Source: Methanothrix sp.
GTDB taxonomy: Archaea; Halobacteriota; Methanosarcinia; Methanotrichales; Methanotrichaceae
Direction of reading: 5' to 3'
Assembly: GCA_011620785.1 (NCBI GenBank)
Contig: WOYM01000035.1
Location: 1-13,150 of the forward strand
Length of the DNA stretch: 13,150 nucleotides
Shown here in pieces: positions 1 to 7,330 of this stretch. Position 1 is the first letter of the stretch; every line of letters begins with the position of its first letter. A program made the position numbers and the translations under genes. A model generated the notes under the pieces. The model was given only the letters and a program-made list of their open reading frames with translations, made no database searches and was not told where the DNA came from.

Positions 1-163
1 CGAACTCATCTGTGCCGGATATGCTCGCGGATATGTCCGGACTGCCGTACATGGTGTAGTAATTGTCCCCGCCAAGCTCCAGGGGTATGTAGCTGTTCTG
101 GGCTAACCCCGGGACCAGGAGGATGAACATCGAAGCCAGGGCGATGGCAAACTTAATTTCCAT
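1..163 (-). CDS. Secreted protein, N-terminal part (COG1361 S-layer-like), cut by window edge
   Basis: The frame opens at ATG 161-163 and runs off the left edge, so only about 54 residues are visible. They begin with a classic signal peptide: MEIKF, then a hydrophobic stretch, then LVPGLAQ as a likely cleavage region. The mature part contains LGGDNYYTMYGSPDISAS and then SGTDEF, which resembles the start of archaeal COG1361 S-layer-like proteins made of Ig/CARDB-like beta domains. A GGAGA ribosome-binding site lies at 171-175, 7 bases before the ATG. The start overlaps the last 11 bases of the RND exporter gene, so the two are almost surely co-transcribed and translationally coupled. In methanogens a secreted COG1361 protein often stands beside an HAE3 exporter, which suggests a shared envelope role. 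The family call rests on a short stretch and on context. Confidence 0.72.
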   Translation of the reverse strand, partial: MEIKFAIALASMFILLVPGLAQNSYIPLELGGDNYYTMYGSPDISASISGTDEF

Positions 164-2480
164 TGATTCTTCTCCATCTTTGATCGTTGATCAGTGCAAT
201 TGCTCTCTTCATTTCCAGTTTTGCATTCTCTAATACTTCACGCTGAATTTCCATTCTGATGGCCAGGACTACGAACACGGTGAAGGTGGTGACCAGGGCG
301 AGTACCACCGACATCACCGTGACCACTCCGAAGTTGCTGATTATGTTGAAAGGAGAGGCGATCAGAGCGCCAAAGCCAAAGATGACTGCCATCCCCGATG
401 CCACCAGTGCCGAACCTATGCGGTTGGCGGTGATCTTCAGGGCATCGTAGGGATTGCCCACATTCTCGAGCTCCTCATAGAAGCGCTCCATCATAAGTAT
501 GGAGTACTCAGAGCCCACCCCCAGGACCAGAGCGCCTAAAGTGGCGGTGAGGGGGGTGTACTTCAACCCGCCGTAGTACATGACCAGCCCCATCCAGCCT
601 ATCACCACCAGCATGGGCAGCACAGGCAGGAGGGCCTTGATCAGGTCCCGGTAGATCAGTAGCAACAAGACGAAGATCAGGAACAGGCCGAGCAGGGACA
701 TCTCCACCCTACCCTCAGTCAGGGCATCCATTACCGTGGTCATAAGCACCGGCTGACCGGTGATCCGGACGGAGACCCCAGGAGGTGGGGTATGCCAGGC
801 CAGGTCATCCTCATAGGACCGGACCAGACGCTCCATCCCTTCCGTTCCCAGGTTGAGCTGGGCATTGCCTATATTCACGTCAATTATCGCCAGGTTGTGG
901 CCGTTGAGGTATGCATTGCTGACCGAAGGGGGCAGAGAGGCGATGATCTCCCTGACCCGGGTTATATCACCGGGCAGCTCTCCCCCATTGGCAGCTTTGA
1001 TATAGGTGGCAATGCTGGTGGCCATCTCCGTCCGGTCCTCTCTGGACCTCATCAGGTAGCTGCCGAACTCATCCATCCATTTGAGGTTCTCGGGGTCGGT
1101 GACATCATCGGCCTGGATCAGAAACTTGATTGAGTCCGTCCCCCCATAGATGTCTTTCATATGCTTCAGGTCGATCAGCGGTGGCAGGTCCGAGGGGATA
1201 TAGTTCTGGGAGTTCGTCTCTATAGGGACCAGAACGTCGGCATAATTTCCCGCCAGAGCCAGGACTAAAGCCAGGGCCAGCACTGCCTTCCACCTCTGGA
1301 TGCAGAAGGTGGCAGTGCTCTCAATGAAAGCGCCAATTGGCGAACCATTCTCGGCATGGCCTGCGGCCATCTTCTTTCGGGGCAACCTCTTTTCGGACTG
1401 ATAAAGGATGGTCATGTTCACAAAAAGGGCGGACAGGTAACACATGACCAGGCCTATCATGCACATCTTTCCGAAGTCCTGGGTCGATGGCACGGAAGAG
1501 CTGAGAAGGGAGAAGAAGCCCGCCTCTGTTATCGCCAGGGCGACGAGCACCGGGATAGCCACATATTTCACCGTTCTCGTCGATGCTTGCAGGACTGTCT
1601 TGCCGTTGGTTATCTCCTCATCCATCCGGTTGTGAAACTGGATGGCATAGTCTATGCCAATCCCGATCATTATGGGAAAAGCGGCAAATGTGGTCATTCC
1701 CATGCGAATATGGAGGAGGCCCATGGCACCCATGGTCCAGATGACCCCCAGCAGGACCACAGGCAGGGGGAGAAGCGACCACCTGACATGCCTGAAAAAG
1801 AGCAGCAGGGCTACAATCATCAGCAGGCCGCACAGGGCGAGGATCTGGCCGTTGGTGTTATTCATCATCTCCGTGATTGCCGCCTGGAAGGAGGGATCGC
1901 CAGTGATGGTCACCCCGTAGCCCGAGGGAAAATCTGCAAATGCCACTGCATTCTCTGTTTCCAGGAGGAGCTTGTTTCGCTGCTCTTCGGTCAGGGTGGC
2001 GGTGGTGGGCATGCCGATGATGATTCGGGTATGGCCGCGATCCGGCATCAGATGGGCAATGGAGGTGCCTGCACTGGCCAGGATCTCGTCAATCCTCTCC
2101 TGAGAGGGGATTTGCCGGATGCCCGTCCTCTTGTATTCCTCATCGGCAACCCAGTCGGCTGTGCTCTGGACGCCCAGAACATGCTCCACCTGATGCATAT
2201 GATCCGATAATCGCAGAATGGCAGAGAGGACCTCGGCCCTTGCCACGTCATCACCCTCGATGAGGATCATATTGCCATCAGAGCCGAAGTTTTCCAGGTA
2301 GAGGTGATCGTAAAGCTGATAGAGGGCGGAATCTTTGGAGACGAAGGCCTCGGTGGTCATGCCCTGGCTCTCTATCTGCTGAGCATAGTGAAACGAGACC
2401 AGAGTCAGGAGAACTGCTACCACGATGATTATCACCGGATTGCCCGTGATCCATGCACCCAATCGCTCAAAGTCAGCCAT
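153..2480 (-). CDS. RND-superfamily exporter, HAE3/MMPL type
   Basis: A 775-residue membrane protein with the duplicated RND plan: TM1 (14-33), a large extracytoplasmic loop (35-210), TM2-6 (211-360), TM7 (397-417), a second loop (418-590), and TM8-12 (592-741). Family motifs stand in TM4 (GIGIDYAIQFHNR, acidic D277) and TM10 (GVGSEYSILMMERF, acidic E658), where RND pumps relay protons. The length of about 775 residues, half-size loops and the GSEY motif fit the archaeal hydrophobe/amphiphile efflux-3 group (COG1033) rather than the 1000-residue AcrB type. Known relatives move hydrophobic or lipid-like compounds driven by the proton gradient; the substrate here is unknown. The start ATG at 2478-2480 has a GAGGG site 10 bases upstream (2491-2495) and a TATA-like element near 2535. 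The last codons overlap the secreted-protein gene downstream, a likely partner. The frame is intact. Confidence 0.95.
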   Translation of the reverse strand: MADFERLGAWITGNPVIIIVVAVLLTLVSFHYAQQIESQGMTTEAFVSKDSALYQLYDHLYLENFGSDGNMILIEGDDVARAEVLSAILRLSDHMHQVEHVLGVQSTADWVADEEYKRTGIRQIPSQERIDEILASAGTSIAHLMPDRGHTRIIIGMPTTATLTEEQRNKLLLETENAVAFADFPSGYGVTITGDPSFQAAITEMMNNTNGQILALCGLLMIVALLLFFRHVRWSLLPLPVVLLGVIWTMGAMGLLHIRMGMTTFAAFPIMIGIGIDYAIQFHNRMDEEITNGKTVLQASTRTVKYVAIPVLVALAITEAGFFSLLSSSVPSTQDFGKMCMIGLVMCYLSALFVNMTILYQSEKRLPRKKMAAGHAENGSPIGAFIESTATFCIQRWKAVLALALVLALAGNYADVLVPIETNSQNYIPSDLPPLIDLKHMKDIYGGTDSIKFLIQADDVTDPENLKWMDEFGSYLMRSREDRTEMATSIATYIKAANGGELPGDITRVREIIASLPPSVSNAYLNGHNLAIIDVNIGNAQLNLGTEGMERLVRSYEDDLAWHTPPPGVSVRITGQPVLMTTVMDALTEGRVEMSLLGLFLIFVLLLLIYRDLIKALLPVLPMLVVIGWMGLVMYYGGLKYTPLTATLGALVLGVGSEYSILMMERFYEELENVGNPYDALKITANRIGSALVASGMAVIFGFGALIASPFNIISNFGVVTVMSVVLALVTTFTVFVVLAIRMEIQREVLENAKLEMKRAIALINDQRWRRINGN

Positions 2481-2530
2481 AGCAGTTAAACCCTCTATAT
2501 GGATTTTTTCGAACGAACCAAATTGTGGCG

Positions 2531-2540
2531 ATATACTTAA
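2531..2540 (-). promoter_or_regulatory. TATA-like promoter element of the RND exporter operon
   Basis: Read on the minus strand the element is TTAAGTATAT, preceded by an A-rich CACAAAGC that could serve as BRE. Transcription would start about 25 bases on, near 2506, giving a leader of roughly 25 bases that holds the GAGGG ribosome-binding site. It lies in the 179-base divergent gap between the exporter and the broken lactamase-fold gene. Assigned by pattern and position only. Confidence 0.45.
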
Positions 2541-2659
2541 GCTTTGTGCCTTGTTTATGGACGGTTACGGCGATAGCTCCCCCGGTTTAGCCAGATCCCC
2601 CCGCCACCAGTTCCCTAATTGACGGAAGCTTAATCTTCGATGAGGCCCAATTCATTGCC

Positions 2660-3314
2660 ATGAAGCTGGAGTTCTATGGAGCTGCCGGAGGGGTTACTGG
2701 TTCGCATATGGTCCTTGATACCCGGGATTTCCGAGTAGGCATAGATGCAGGCCTCTTTCAGGGAGGTGATACCGATCGGAACCAGGGTGGCTTTGGTCAT
2801 GATCCCAATCGACTGAAAGCCATGCTCCTCACCCATGCCCATGTCGACCACAGCGGCAGGATTCCCCATTTAATCAACGAGGGATTCAAGGGCTCGATCT
2901 ATTGCACCCATAGATGAAAAGGCCTCCTCGTCCGCCTCTATACACCAGAGGGGATGCAGAAAGGGCAACGCGCCAGTTTAAATCTAAATCCTTAGACTAC
3001 TCCAAGAAATTTAATATCGGGGACATATCTGTTCGATTCAGGGATAAGTCAAGATGCTTGACGGCATAAAAAGCGTGCAGATAATGAACCACGAGTTCGA
3101 TGTACGGGCAAGGATCGAATCGATGGACGCATTCTCCGCTCATGCCGGCAGAAGCGAGATCCTGGAATGGCTGCGCGCTTTTCGGAGCTTTCCTGGCCAG
3201 GTATTCCTCAACCAGGGGGAGGATCATGCCGCAGAGGCGCTGGCTGAGGCCATCAGGAGCGAGTTTGGCGCCATTGTCAGCATTGCAAAGATGAATCAGA
3301 GCTTCAGCTTATAA
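2660..3314 (+). pseudogene. Broken CPSF/Ysh1-like metallo-beta-lactamase RNA-processing nuclease
   Basis: Intact relatives (COG1236, about 450 residues) are zinc-dependent RNA endo/exonucleases. Three pieces in three frames remain. Piece 1 (2660-2917) keeps the N-terminus, with AAGGVTGS and the metal motif HAHVDHSG at residues 59-66, and stops after IYCTHR. Piece 2 (2914-3048) reads RPPLYTRGDAERATRQF and then DYSKKFNIGDISVRFRD, matching the family stretch just before the GHILGSA motif, which is lost. Piece 3 (about 3048-3314) reads LDGIKSVQI and then MDAFSAHAGRSEILEWL, the conserved C-terminus with the SAHA motif and a GEDHAAEALAEAI end, closing at TAA. Roughly 25-30 codons are missing between pieces 1 and 2 and more than 200 between pieces 2 and 3, including metal-binding motifs and most of the beta-CASP domain. 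No active enzyme can come from this locus. The expected stretches are recalled from the family, not aligned. Confidence 0.9.
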
Positions 3315-3324
3315 GGCAAAAGCC

Positions 3325-3331
3325 TATTTAT
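3325..3331 (+). promoter_or_regulatory. Possible TATA element of the 42-codon gene
   Basis: TATTTAT lies about 27 bases before an expected start site near 3352 and 41 bases before ATG 3366. A second A/T-rich run (CTATTATAAG, 3341-3350) is too close to the ribosome-binding site to be the better choice. Pattern-based only. Confidence 0.35.
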
Positions 3332-3365
3332 CAATTGAGGCTATTATAAGCTATGGGGTGTTAAG

Positions 3366-3494
3366 ATGAAAGTAACCTATACCGATAAGAAAGGAGAAAA
3401 GGTTGAGCAGAAGTTCGATACTGAGGACGAGGGCAAGAAGCTGAAGGAGAAGCTGAAGTCGCAAGGGGTAACAGACGCGAAATGGGAGTGGTAG
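3366..3494 (+). CDS. Small charged protein of 42 residues, unknown function
   Basis: ATG at 3366 opens a 42-codon frame that ends at TAG 3492-3494. It starts MKVTYTDKKGEKVEQKFD and ends GVTDAKWEW. The protein is very rich in Lys, Glu and Asp, with a predicted beta hairpin (KVTYTDKKGEKVEQKF) followed by an amphipathic helix (EDEGKKLKEKLKSQ) and a short strand. This beta-beta-alpha-beta outline is typical of small cytosolic archaeal proteins. A GGGGTG ribosome-binding site (3355-3360) stands 5 bases before the ATG, a TATA-like element lies upstream, and a poly-T terminator follows at 3550. The unit therefore looks monocistronic and real despite its size. I do not recognise a named family. Confidence 0.62.
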   Translation: MKVTYTDKKGEKVEQKFDTEDEGKKLKEKLKSQGVTDAKWEW

Positions 3495-3549
3495 TGGCCC
3501 AGGACTTACTCAAAAATGCTAATTCTATAAGCTTGATCTCATTCCTCAA

Positions 3550-3556
3550 TTTTTTT
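3550..3556 (+). terminator. Poly-T archaeal terminator after the 42-codon gene
   Basis: A run of seven T on the plus strand, 56 bases after the stop of the small gene. Oligo-T runs are the intrinsic termination signal of archaeal RNA polymerase. No stable hairpin precedes it. Confidence 0.45.
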
Positions 3557-3781
3557 GGATTCGCATACCGAATTGTGTTCCCCCGGATTCATCGTCCGTG
3601 TGGTTATTATATCACCCATTTTTGTAAAAATTGATTGCAGACTAGTCTTTAAAGTGCCGGTTATATTCATGAGATCCAATATCCAGGCGCTAATCATCCA
3701 CTATCTTTAAGTAATAGTATTGTCATTATTGTTAATAGCATTTTGCTCAAACAGGCTTTGAAATTTGCATCTAAAATGAAT

Positions 3782-3788
3782 GGTGATC
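3782..3788 (+). promoter_or_regulatory. Ribosome-binding site deciding the start of the repeat membrane protein
   Basis: GGTGATC is complementary to the GATCACC near the 3' end of 16S rRNA and ends 2 bases before ATG 3791. Counted from the position equivalent to the first G of a full GGAGGTGATC, the ATG is 12 bases away. This favours 3791 over ATG 3776 and TTG 3743. Confidence 0.6.
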
Positions 3789-3790
3789 TT

Positions 3791-5275
3791 ATGAGAATAA
3801 GCGATCAGGTAACTCAGATCTTTGGACCTATGAGTTCCAATATCTTTAGTGCTTTGATCATCCTTGTTGTGGGGTGGATCGTAGCTTTGATTGTCAGCTC
3901 TCTCATTGGCAAAGCGCTGCGCCGCACTGCAATAGATGAAAAAATAGCCCGGGTGGCAGTGGGCGAGGAAAAGGCCAGATCCATAGACTCGAATCGATGG
4001 ATTACTCGGATAATATATTATGTTCTGCTATTTTTTGTTATAGTGGCATTTTTCGAGACTCTGGGCTTAACTCTGGTTGCACAGCCATTAAATGAGATGC
4101 TGACGGTGGTCTTCGCCTATATTCCCAAGCTCTTTGCTGCCCTATTGATAGCGATCGTCGCTATCGTCTTAGCGATGGCTCTCAAGAGGGTGGTATTGAC
4201 AGTTCTTCGATCTGCAAACATCGATGAGGACATAGGCAGCAAGGCCGGGCTGGAGAGAAAGGAGATGCCATTGAGCCAGACCATTTCCGAGATCGTATTC
4301 TACCTTGTGCTCCTCCTCTTCCTGCCCATGGTCCTCAATGCCCTCTCTTTGGGCGGGCTTCTCGAGCCCCTGCAGGTGATGATGGCCAAGATGCTTGGCT
4401 TCCTCCCCAATCTGCTGGCAGCAGCAGCTATCCTCCTCGTCGGCTGGTTTCTCGCCCGCATCGTGCAAAAGATCCTCACCGGCCTGCTGGTGGCGGTCGG
4501 CTCGGAGAGGCTGAGCGAGAAGGTGGGCCTCTCAAGGGTATTGGGCGAGCGGGGGCTGGCCGGCTTGATCGGCCTGGTTGTCTATGTGTTGATACTGATC
4601 CCAGTCCTCATGGCAGCGCTCCAGGCCCTGGACCTGGTATCTGTCACCCAGCCGTTATCCAATATGCTCAACCAGATACTAGCTGCACTTCCTGCAGTGT
4701 TCGGTGCCATTCTGATCCTGGCCATCGCTTATGTGCTTGGAAAGATCGTGGCAGAGCTGGTCACTAACCTACTGGCGGCAGCGGGATTCGACTCCATACT
4801 GGTCTGGCTGGGTCTGGGAAAGGAGCCGGTGGAAAGAGAGAGAAAGCCCTCTCAGGTGGCGGGCTGCCTGGTGCTGGTGGCCATAATGCTCTTCGCCCTG
4901 ATAGAGGCATCCAGAATCCTCAACTTCGCCCTGATGGCGGACCTGATCTATGAGTTCATCATCTTTGCCGGACACGTTCTGGTGGGACTGGTGATACTGG
5001 CCACTGGCATTTACCTGGCCAATCTGGCCTATAACACAGTGATGGCCAGCAACACCAGCCAGGCGAAGATACTCGCTCAGGCGGCCAGGATTTCCGTATT
5101 GATATTCTCCGGAGCCATAGCCCTGAGGCACATGGGACTGGCGAATGAGATCATCAACCTGGCATTCGGACTGTTGCTGGGCGCCATCGCTGTGGCCGTG
5201 GCCCTGGCGTTCGGACTGGGAGGAAGGGAGATCGCCGCCAGGGAGATTGATAAGTGGTTGAAGTCGATGAAATGA
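3791..5275 (+). CDS. Five-repeat membrane protein, CmpX / conserved-TM-helix (mechanosensitive channel-related)
   Basis: A 494-residue protein of about 11 membrane helices. I chose ATG 3791 because GGTGATC (3782-3788) stands just before it; the same frame is open back to TTG 3743 and contains ATG 3776, but neither is so well placed. The chain is five tandem units of 94-95 residues, anchored near residues 18, 112, 206, 301 and 395. Each unit starts with (N/P/H)-x-(L/F)-x-A-hydrophobic-VGW or a similar helix, then a basic, charged linker, a second helix, and in the early units a tail like LxxVxQPLNEML. The first helix fits Pfam TM_helix (PF05552), seen in CmpX-type and MscS-related proteins. 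The end (LAFGLGGREIAAREIDKW) recalls the MscS pore-helix exit, but no MscS beta domain follows. A role as a tension-sensing or ion channel is inferred. lysA begins 37 bases downstream. Confidence 0.87.
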   Translation: MRISDQVTQIFGPMSSNIFSALIILVVGWIVALIVSSLIGKALRRTAIDEKIARVAVGEEKARSIDSNRWITRIIYYVLLFFVIVAFFETLGLTLVAQPLNEMLTVVFAYIPKLFAALLIAIVAIVLAMALKRVVLTVLRSANIDEDIGSKAGLERKEMPLSQTISEIVFYLVLLLFLPMVLNALSLGGLLEPLQVMMAKMLGFLPNLLAAAAILLVGWFLARIVQKILTGLLVAVGSERLSEKVGLSRVLGERGLAGLIGLVVYVLILIPVLMAALQALDLVSVTQPLSNMLNQILAALPAVFGAILILAIAYVLGKIVAELVTNLLAAAGFDSILVWLGLGKEPVERERKPSQVAGCLVLVAIMLFALIEASRILNFALMADLIYEFIIFAGHVLVGLVILATGIYLANLAYNTVMASNTSQAKILAQAARISVLIFSGAIALRHMGLANEIINLAFGLLLGAIAVAVALAFGLGGREIAAREIDKWLKSMK

Positions 5276-5312
5276 GCTTTAATAGAAACGATTTAGTAAT
5301 CAAGAAGAGATC

Positions 5313-6605
5313 ATGGGATATATGTTTGGATCCAAAGATCATCTCACCACTATAGACAACCACCTCTATATCGAGGACGTCGACTGCTGCCGTCTGGCCG
5401 CGGAGGAGGGCACTCCACTATATGTCACCTCCGAGAGAAGGCTGCGAGAGAATATCCGCCGCTATCATAGAGCATTTCCTGATGCAGAGAAATATTTCGC
5501 TGTAAAGGCCAATGGCAACCTCACCATTCTGCAAGTCGCCGCTCAGGAGGGAATGGGGGCGGACATATTCTCTGCCGGGGAGCTGTCCCTGGTTCGCCTG
5601 GCAGGCATTCCCAGGGATATGATCCTCTTCAACGGCAACTCCAAGAGCGAGAAGGATCACATAGCCGCCCTCCAGGCAGGGGTTCGCATCTCCGTGGACT
5701 CCAATGAAGAGCTGGAGCACCTGGCCAGGACAGCCCGTGACCTGGATTCGGAGGCTGAGATCCTCTTTCGGGTCAACCCCAATGTATCGCCAAAAACCCA
5801 TCCCAAGATCGCCACCGGCCTGAGATCCTCAAAGTTCGGCATCCCTGCGGAGCAGGTGGCCGGGACTTATAAGAGGGCGATGGAGCTTGAGGGGGTAAAG
5901 CCTGTGGGACTGCACTGCCATATCGGCAGCCAGATTCTGGACACCGCTCCCTTCGCCGAGGCGGCTGGAAGGATGATGGACATAGCCAGAGCAGTGGTGG
6001 CTGAGGGCGGGAATGTGGAAAGAATGGACCTGGGGGGAGGCCTTGGCATCCAGTACCAACCAGATAGCCCTGCCCCCCTGCCCTCGGATCTGGCTAAGGC
6101 CATTCTGCCGGTAATCCAGGATAGCTGCCGGGATCTGGGAATCTTCCCTCAGCTCATTTTGGAGCCGGGCAGGAGCATAGTGGCGGACAGCACCATCATG
6201 CTCACGGGAGTTAATGTGGTCAAGAGGGCGCACGTCAACTTCGTGGCAGTGGACGCCGGCTTCAACGTCCTCGCCCGGCCCATGCTCTATGACTCCTATC
6301 ATCATGTGCTGGCGGCCAACCGTGCCGAAGAGCAGGGAGAAGAGACCTATACCATCGTCGGCCCTATCTGCGAGACCGGCGATGTGCTGGCCCGAGACCG
6401 CCGTCTGCCTCGCCTGGTGCGGGGCGATACCCTGGCCTTCCTGGATGCTGGTGCCTATGGCTTCTCCATGGCTTCCCAGTACAACGGCCAGCCGAGACCG
6501 GCAGAAGTTTTGGTATCTGAGGACCGCTGGGAGATCATCCGGCATAGAGAGGATGCGAGCACTCTATTGGCCGGGCAGAACATCCCATCCCGGCTGATGT
6601 GGTAG
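5313..6605 (+). CDS. lysA: Diaminopimelate decarboxylase
   Basis: A 430-residue PLP enzyme that decarboxylates meso-diaminopimelate to L-lysine, the last step of the DAP route to lysine, in the cytoplasm. It has the fold-III alanine-racemase-like barrel followed by a beta domain. Visible landmarks: YFAVKAN with the PLP lysine K65, HCHIGSQ at 201-207, the glycine loop GGGLGI at 241-246 and EPGR at 284-287 for phosphate and substrate binding, GPICETGD with the active-site Cys353-Glu354 supplied across the dimer, and the PLP-contacting tyrosine in GAYGFSMASQYNG (Y382). Length and motif order are normal and the frame is complete. ATG 5313 is preceded only by a weak purine-rich AAGAAGAGATC; ATG 5322 is a possible alternative. 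A helical protein of unknown role follows 6 bases after the stop and is probably co-expressed. Confidence 0.97.
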   Translation: MGYMFGSKDHLTTIDNHLYIEDVDCCRLAAEEGTPLYVTSERRLRENIRRYHRAFPDAEKYFAVKANGNLTILQVAAQEGMGADIFSAGELSLVRLAGIPRDMILFNGNSKSEKDHIAALQAGVRISVDSNEELEHLARTARDLDSEAEILFRVNPNVSPKTHPKIATGLRSSKFGIPAEQVAGTYKRAMELEGVKPVGLHCHIGSQILDTAPFAEAAGRMMDIARAVVAEGGNVERMDLGGGLGIQYQPDSPAPLPSDLAKAILPVIQDSCRDLGIFPQLILEPGRSIVADSTIMLTGVNVVKRAHVNFVAVDAGFNVLARPMLYDSYHHVLAANRAEEQGEETYTIVGPICETGDVLARDRRLPRLVRGDTLAFLDAGAYGFSMASQYNGQPRPAEVLVSEDRWEIIRHREDASTLLAGQNIPSRLMW

Positions 6606-6611
6606 GGGAAT

Positions 6612-7253
6612 ATGAAGGCAGATCCGTTGGTTGCGGCGAATAGGATAAAAGGGCTGATTGAGCCGCTGCTGCAGGGCCAGTTTCCTTCGGGCCTGGGCAA
6701 AGTATTGGTTTATGTGCAGTCGGTGACCCGGAGCCTGGATTCCTCTCAAGCCGCCCTGAGAGCATTAGAGGAGAAGAGAGTGAGAAGTCTGGATGCCGAC
6801 CAGGATGACTGGGAGAAGAGGAGAGAGGCCATAGAGCGGGCTTATGGCAGGGGTCTGAAAAACTCCATTGGTTTTGCCCGTCGCAACCTGGATTCTGCGC
6901 AGCTGCAGGCTCTGGAGGAGCTGGTGCAGCGCCCCCGCCTGGCCAGCAAGGCAGATCTGGAGAAGAGGGCTCATGCCCTGCAAAAGAGCTTCGACCGGAT
7001 GGAAGATCCCGCCGCGGGCATGCTGGAGCACTATACCAGCACATCCGATCCGCTTAACAAGTATCTGGTGGCCGGCCCCTGGGGCCACGAGTACCTGCGG
7101 AAGAGGAAGATCGATCCTGGGGAGTATGACCTCGCTCTCTGCAGGCTATTGGGCCGCCAGGATACTGTGGCAGGCAGAGTGGTGATGAGCTATGCATCCA
7201 TCTGCCGGGCGATCGATGAGCTGGAGGCAGTGGCACAGGGTGCTCTGGATTGA
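6612..7253 (+). CDS. Conserved-looking helical protein of unknown function, paired with lysA
   Basis: A 213-residue soluble protein with no signal peptide or membrane helix. It is mostly alpha-helical and rich in Leu, Ala, Glu and Arg. The first 90 residues contain long charged helices, including DDWEKRREAIERAYGRGL, that may form a helical hairpin or coiled coil. The C-terminal part has a distinct GPWGHEYLRKRKIDPGEYD stretch, probably a turn and loop, then LCRLLGRQ. ATG 6612 is supported by GGGG at 6605-6608, which overlaps the lysA stop codon; the gap is only 6 bases, so the two genes form one transcription unit. Codon use resembles the neighbours. I do not recognise a family. The position suggests, but does not prove, a link to lysine or DAP metabolism. 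Just after its stop comes the odd 16S-like 14-mer before sufC. Confidence 0.85.
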   Translation: MKADPLVAANRIKGLIEPLLQGQFPSGLGKVLVYVQSVTRSLDSSQAALRALEEKRVRSLDADQDDWEKRREAIERAYGRGLKNSIGFARRNLDSAQLQALEELVQRPRLASKADLEKRAHALQKSFDRMEDPAAGMLEHYTSTSDPLNKYLVAGPWGHEYLRKRKIDPGEYDLALCRLLGRQDTVAGRVVMSYASICRAIDELEAVAQGALD

Positions 7254-7258
7254 ATTCT

Positions 7259-7272
7259 CTGGATCACCTCCT
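7259..7272 (+). other. 14-base copy of the 16S rRNA 3' end, complementary to the sufC ribosome-binding site
   Basis: CTGGATCACCTCCT equals the universal 3' terminal stretch of archaeal 16S rRNA, which carries the anti-Shine-Dalgarno sequence. Its inner ATCACCTCC (7263-7271) is the exact reverse complement of GGAGGTGAT at 7324-7332, the sufC ribosome-binding site plus the A and T of the ATG. It lies just after the stop of the lysA-linked gene and upstream of the sufC TATA element. Only transcripts reading through from lysA would contain both arms and could fold a 9-bp stem that hides the sufC start. The identity is directly visible; a role is inferred. Confidence 0.5.
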
Positions 7273-7288
7273 CTACTGTAGCAAAAGG

Positions 7289-7297
7289 TAATATAAT
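7289..7297 (+). promoter_or_regulatory. TATA element of the sufCB operon
   Basis: TAATATAAT preceded by the purine-rich CAAAAGG, a fair BRE-TATA pair. Transcription would begin near 7315-7320, leaving a very short leader with GGAGGTG at 7324-7330. A small palindrome CTACTGTAG (7273-7281) sits directly upstream and could be an operator, but it is too short to rely on. Confidence 0.55.
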
Positions 7298-7330
7298 CCT
7301 AAAGAGAGACTTAACTGGTAATTGGAGGTG

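Larger units (their letters stand above)
3495..3790. other. Intergenic region between the small gene and the repeat membrane protein
   Basis: About 296 bases without a gene. It holds the poly-T run at 3550-3556, a 14-base A/T palindrome (ATTTTT-GT-AAAAAT) at 3618-3631, and several A/T-rich runs (TTATATTC near 3661, CTTTAAGTAATA near 3705, TTATTGTTAATAG near 3727). Any of these could be the TATA element of the next gene; I cannot choose between them. No coding frame resembles anything known. Confidence 0.4.

Noticed and set aside
1356..2210. Long plus-strand open frame of 284 codons
   Set aside because: It lies antisense to the RND exporter, whose motifs and helices are unmistakable. Its translation is rich in His, Gly and Gln with no fold-like pattern, as expected of an antisense shadow in GC-rich coding DNA.
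2630..2869. Minus-strand 79-codon frame over the broken nuclease gene
   Set aside because: It is antisense to the N-terminal piece, whose HAHVDH motif shows that the plus strand is the coding one.
3618..3631. Palindrome ATTTTT-GT-AAAAAT as an operator
   Set aside because: It is made only of A/T runs, expected by chance in an A/T-rich gap, and is not placed next to a clear promoter.
5829..6545. Minus-strand open frame of 238 codons
   Set aside because: It is antisense to lysA, which has all its catalytic motifs. The translation has no recognisable pattern.
7273..7281. Palindrome CTACTGTAG as a binding site for an Fe-S regulator of sufCB
   Set aside because: Only 4-base arms and a single copy; no match to a known site that I can defend. 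It is mentioned only as context for the promoter.
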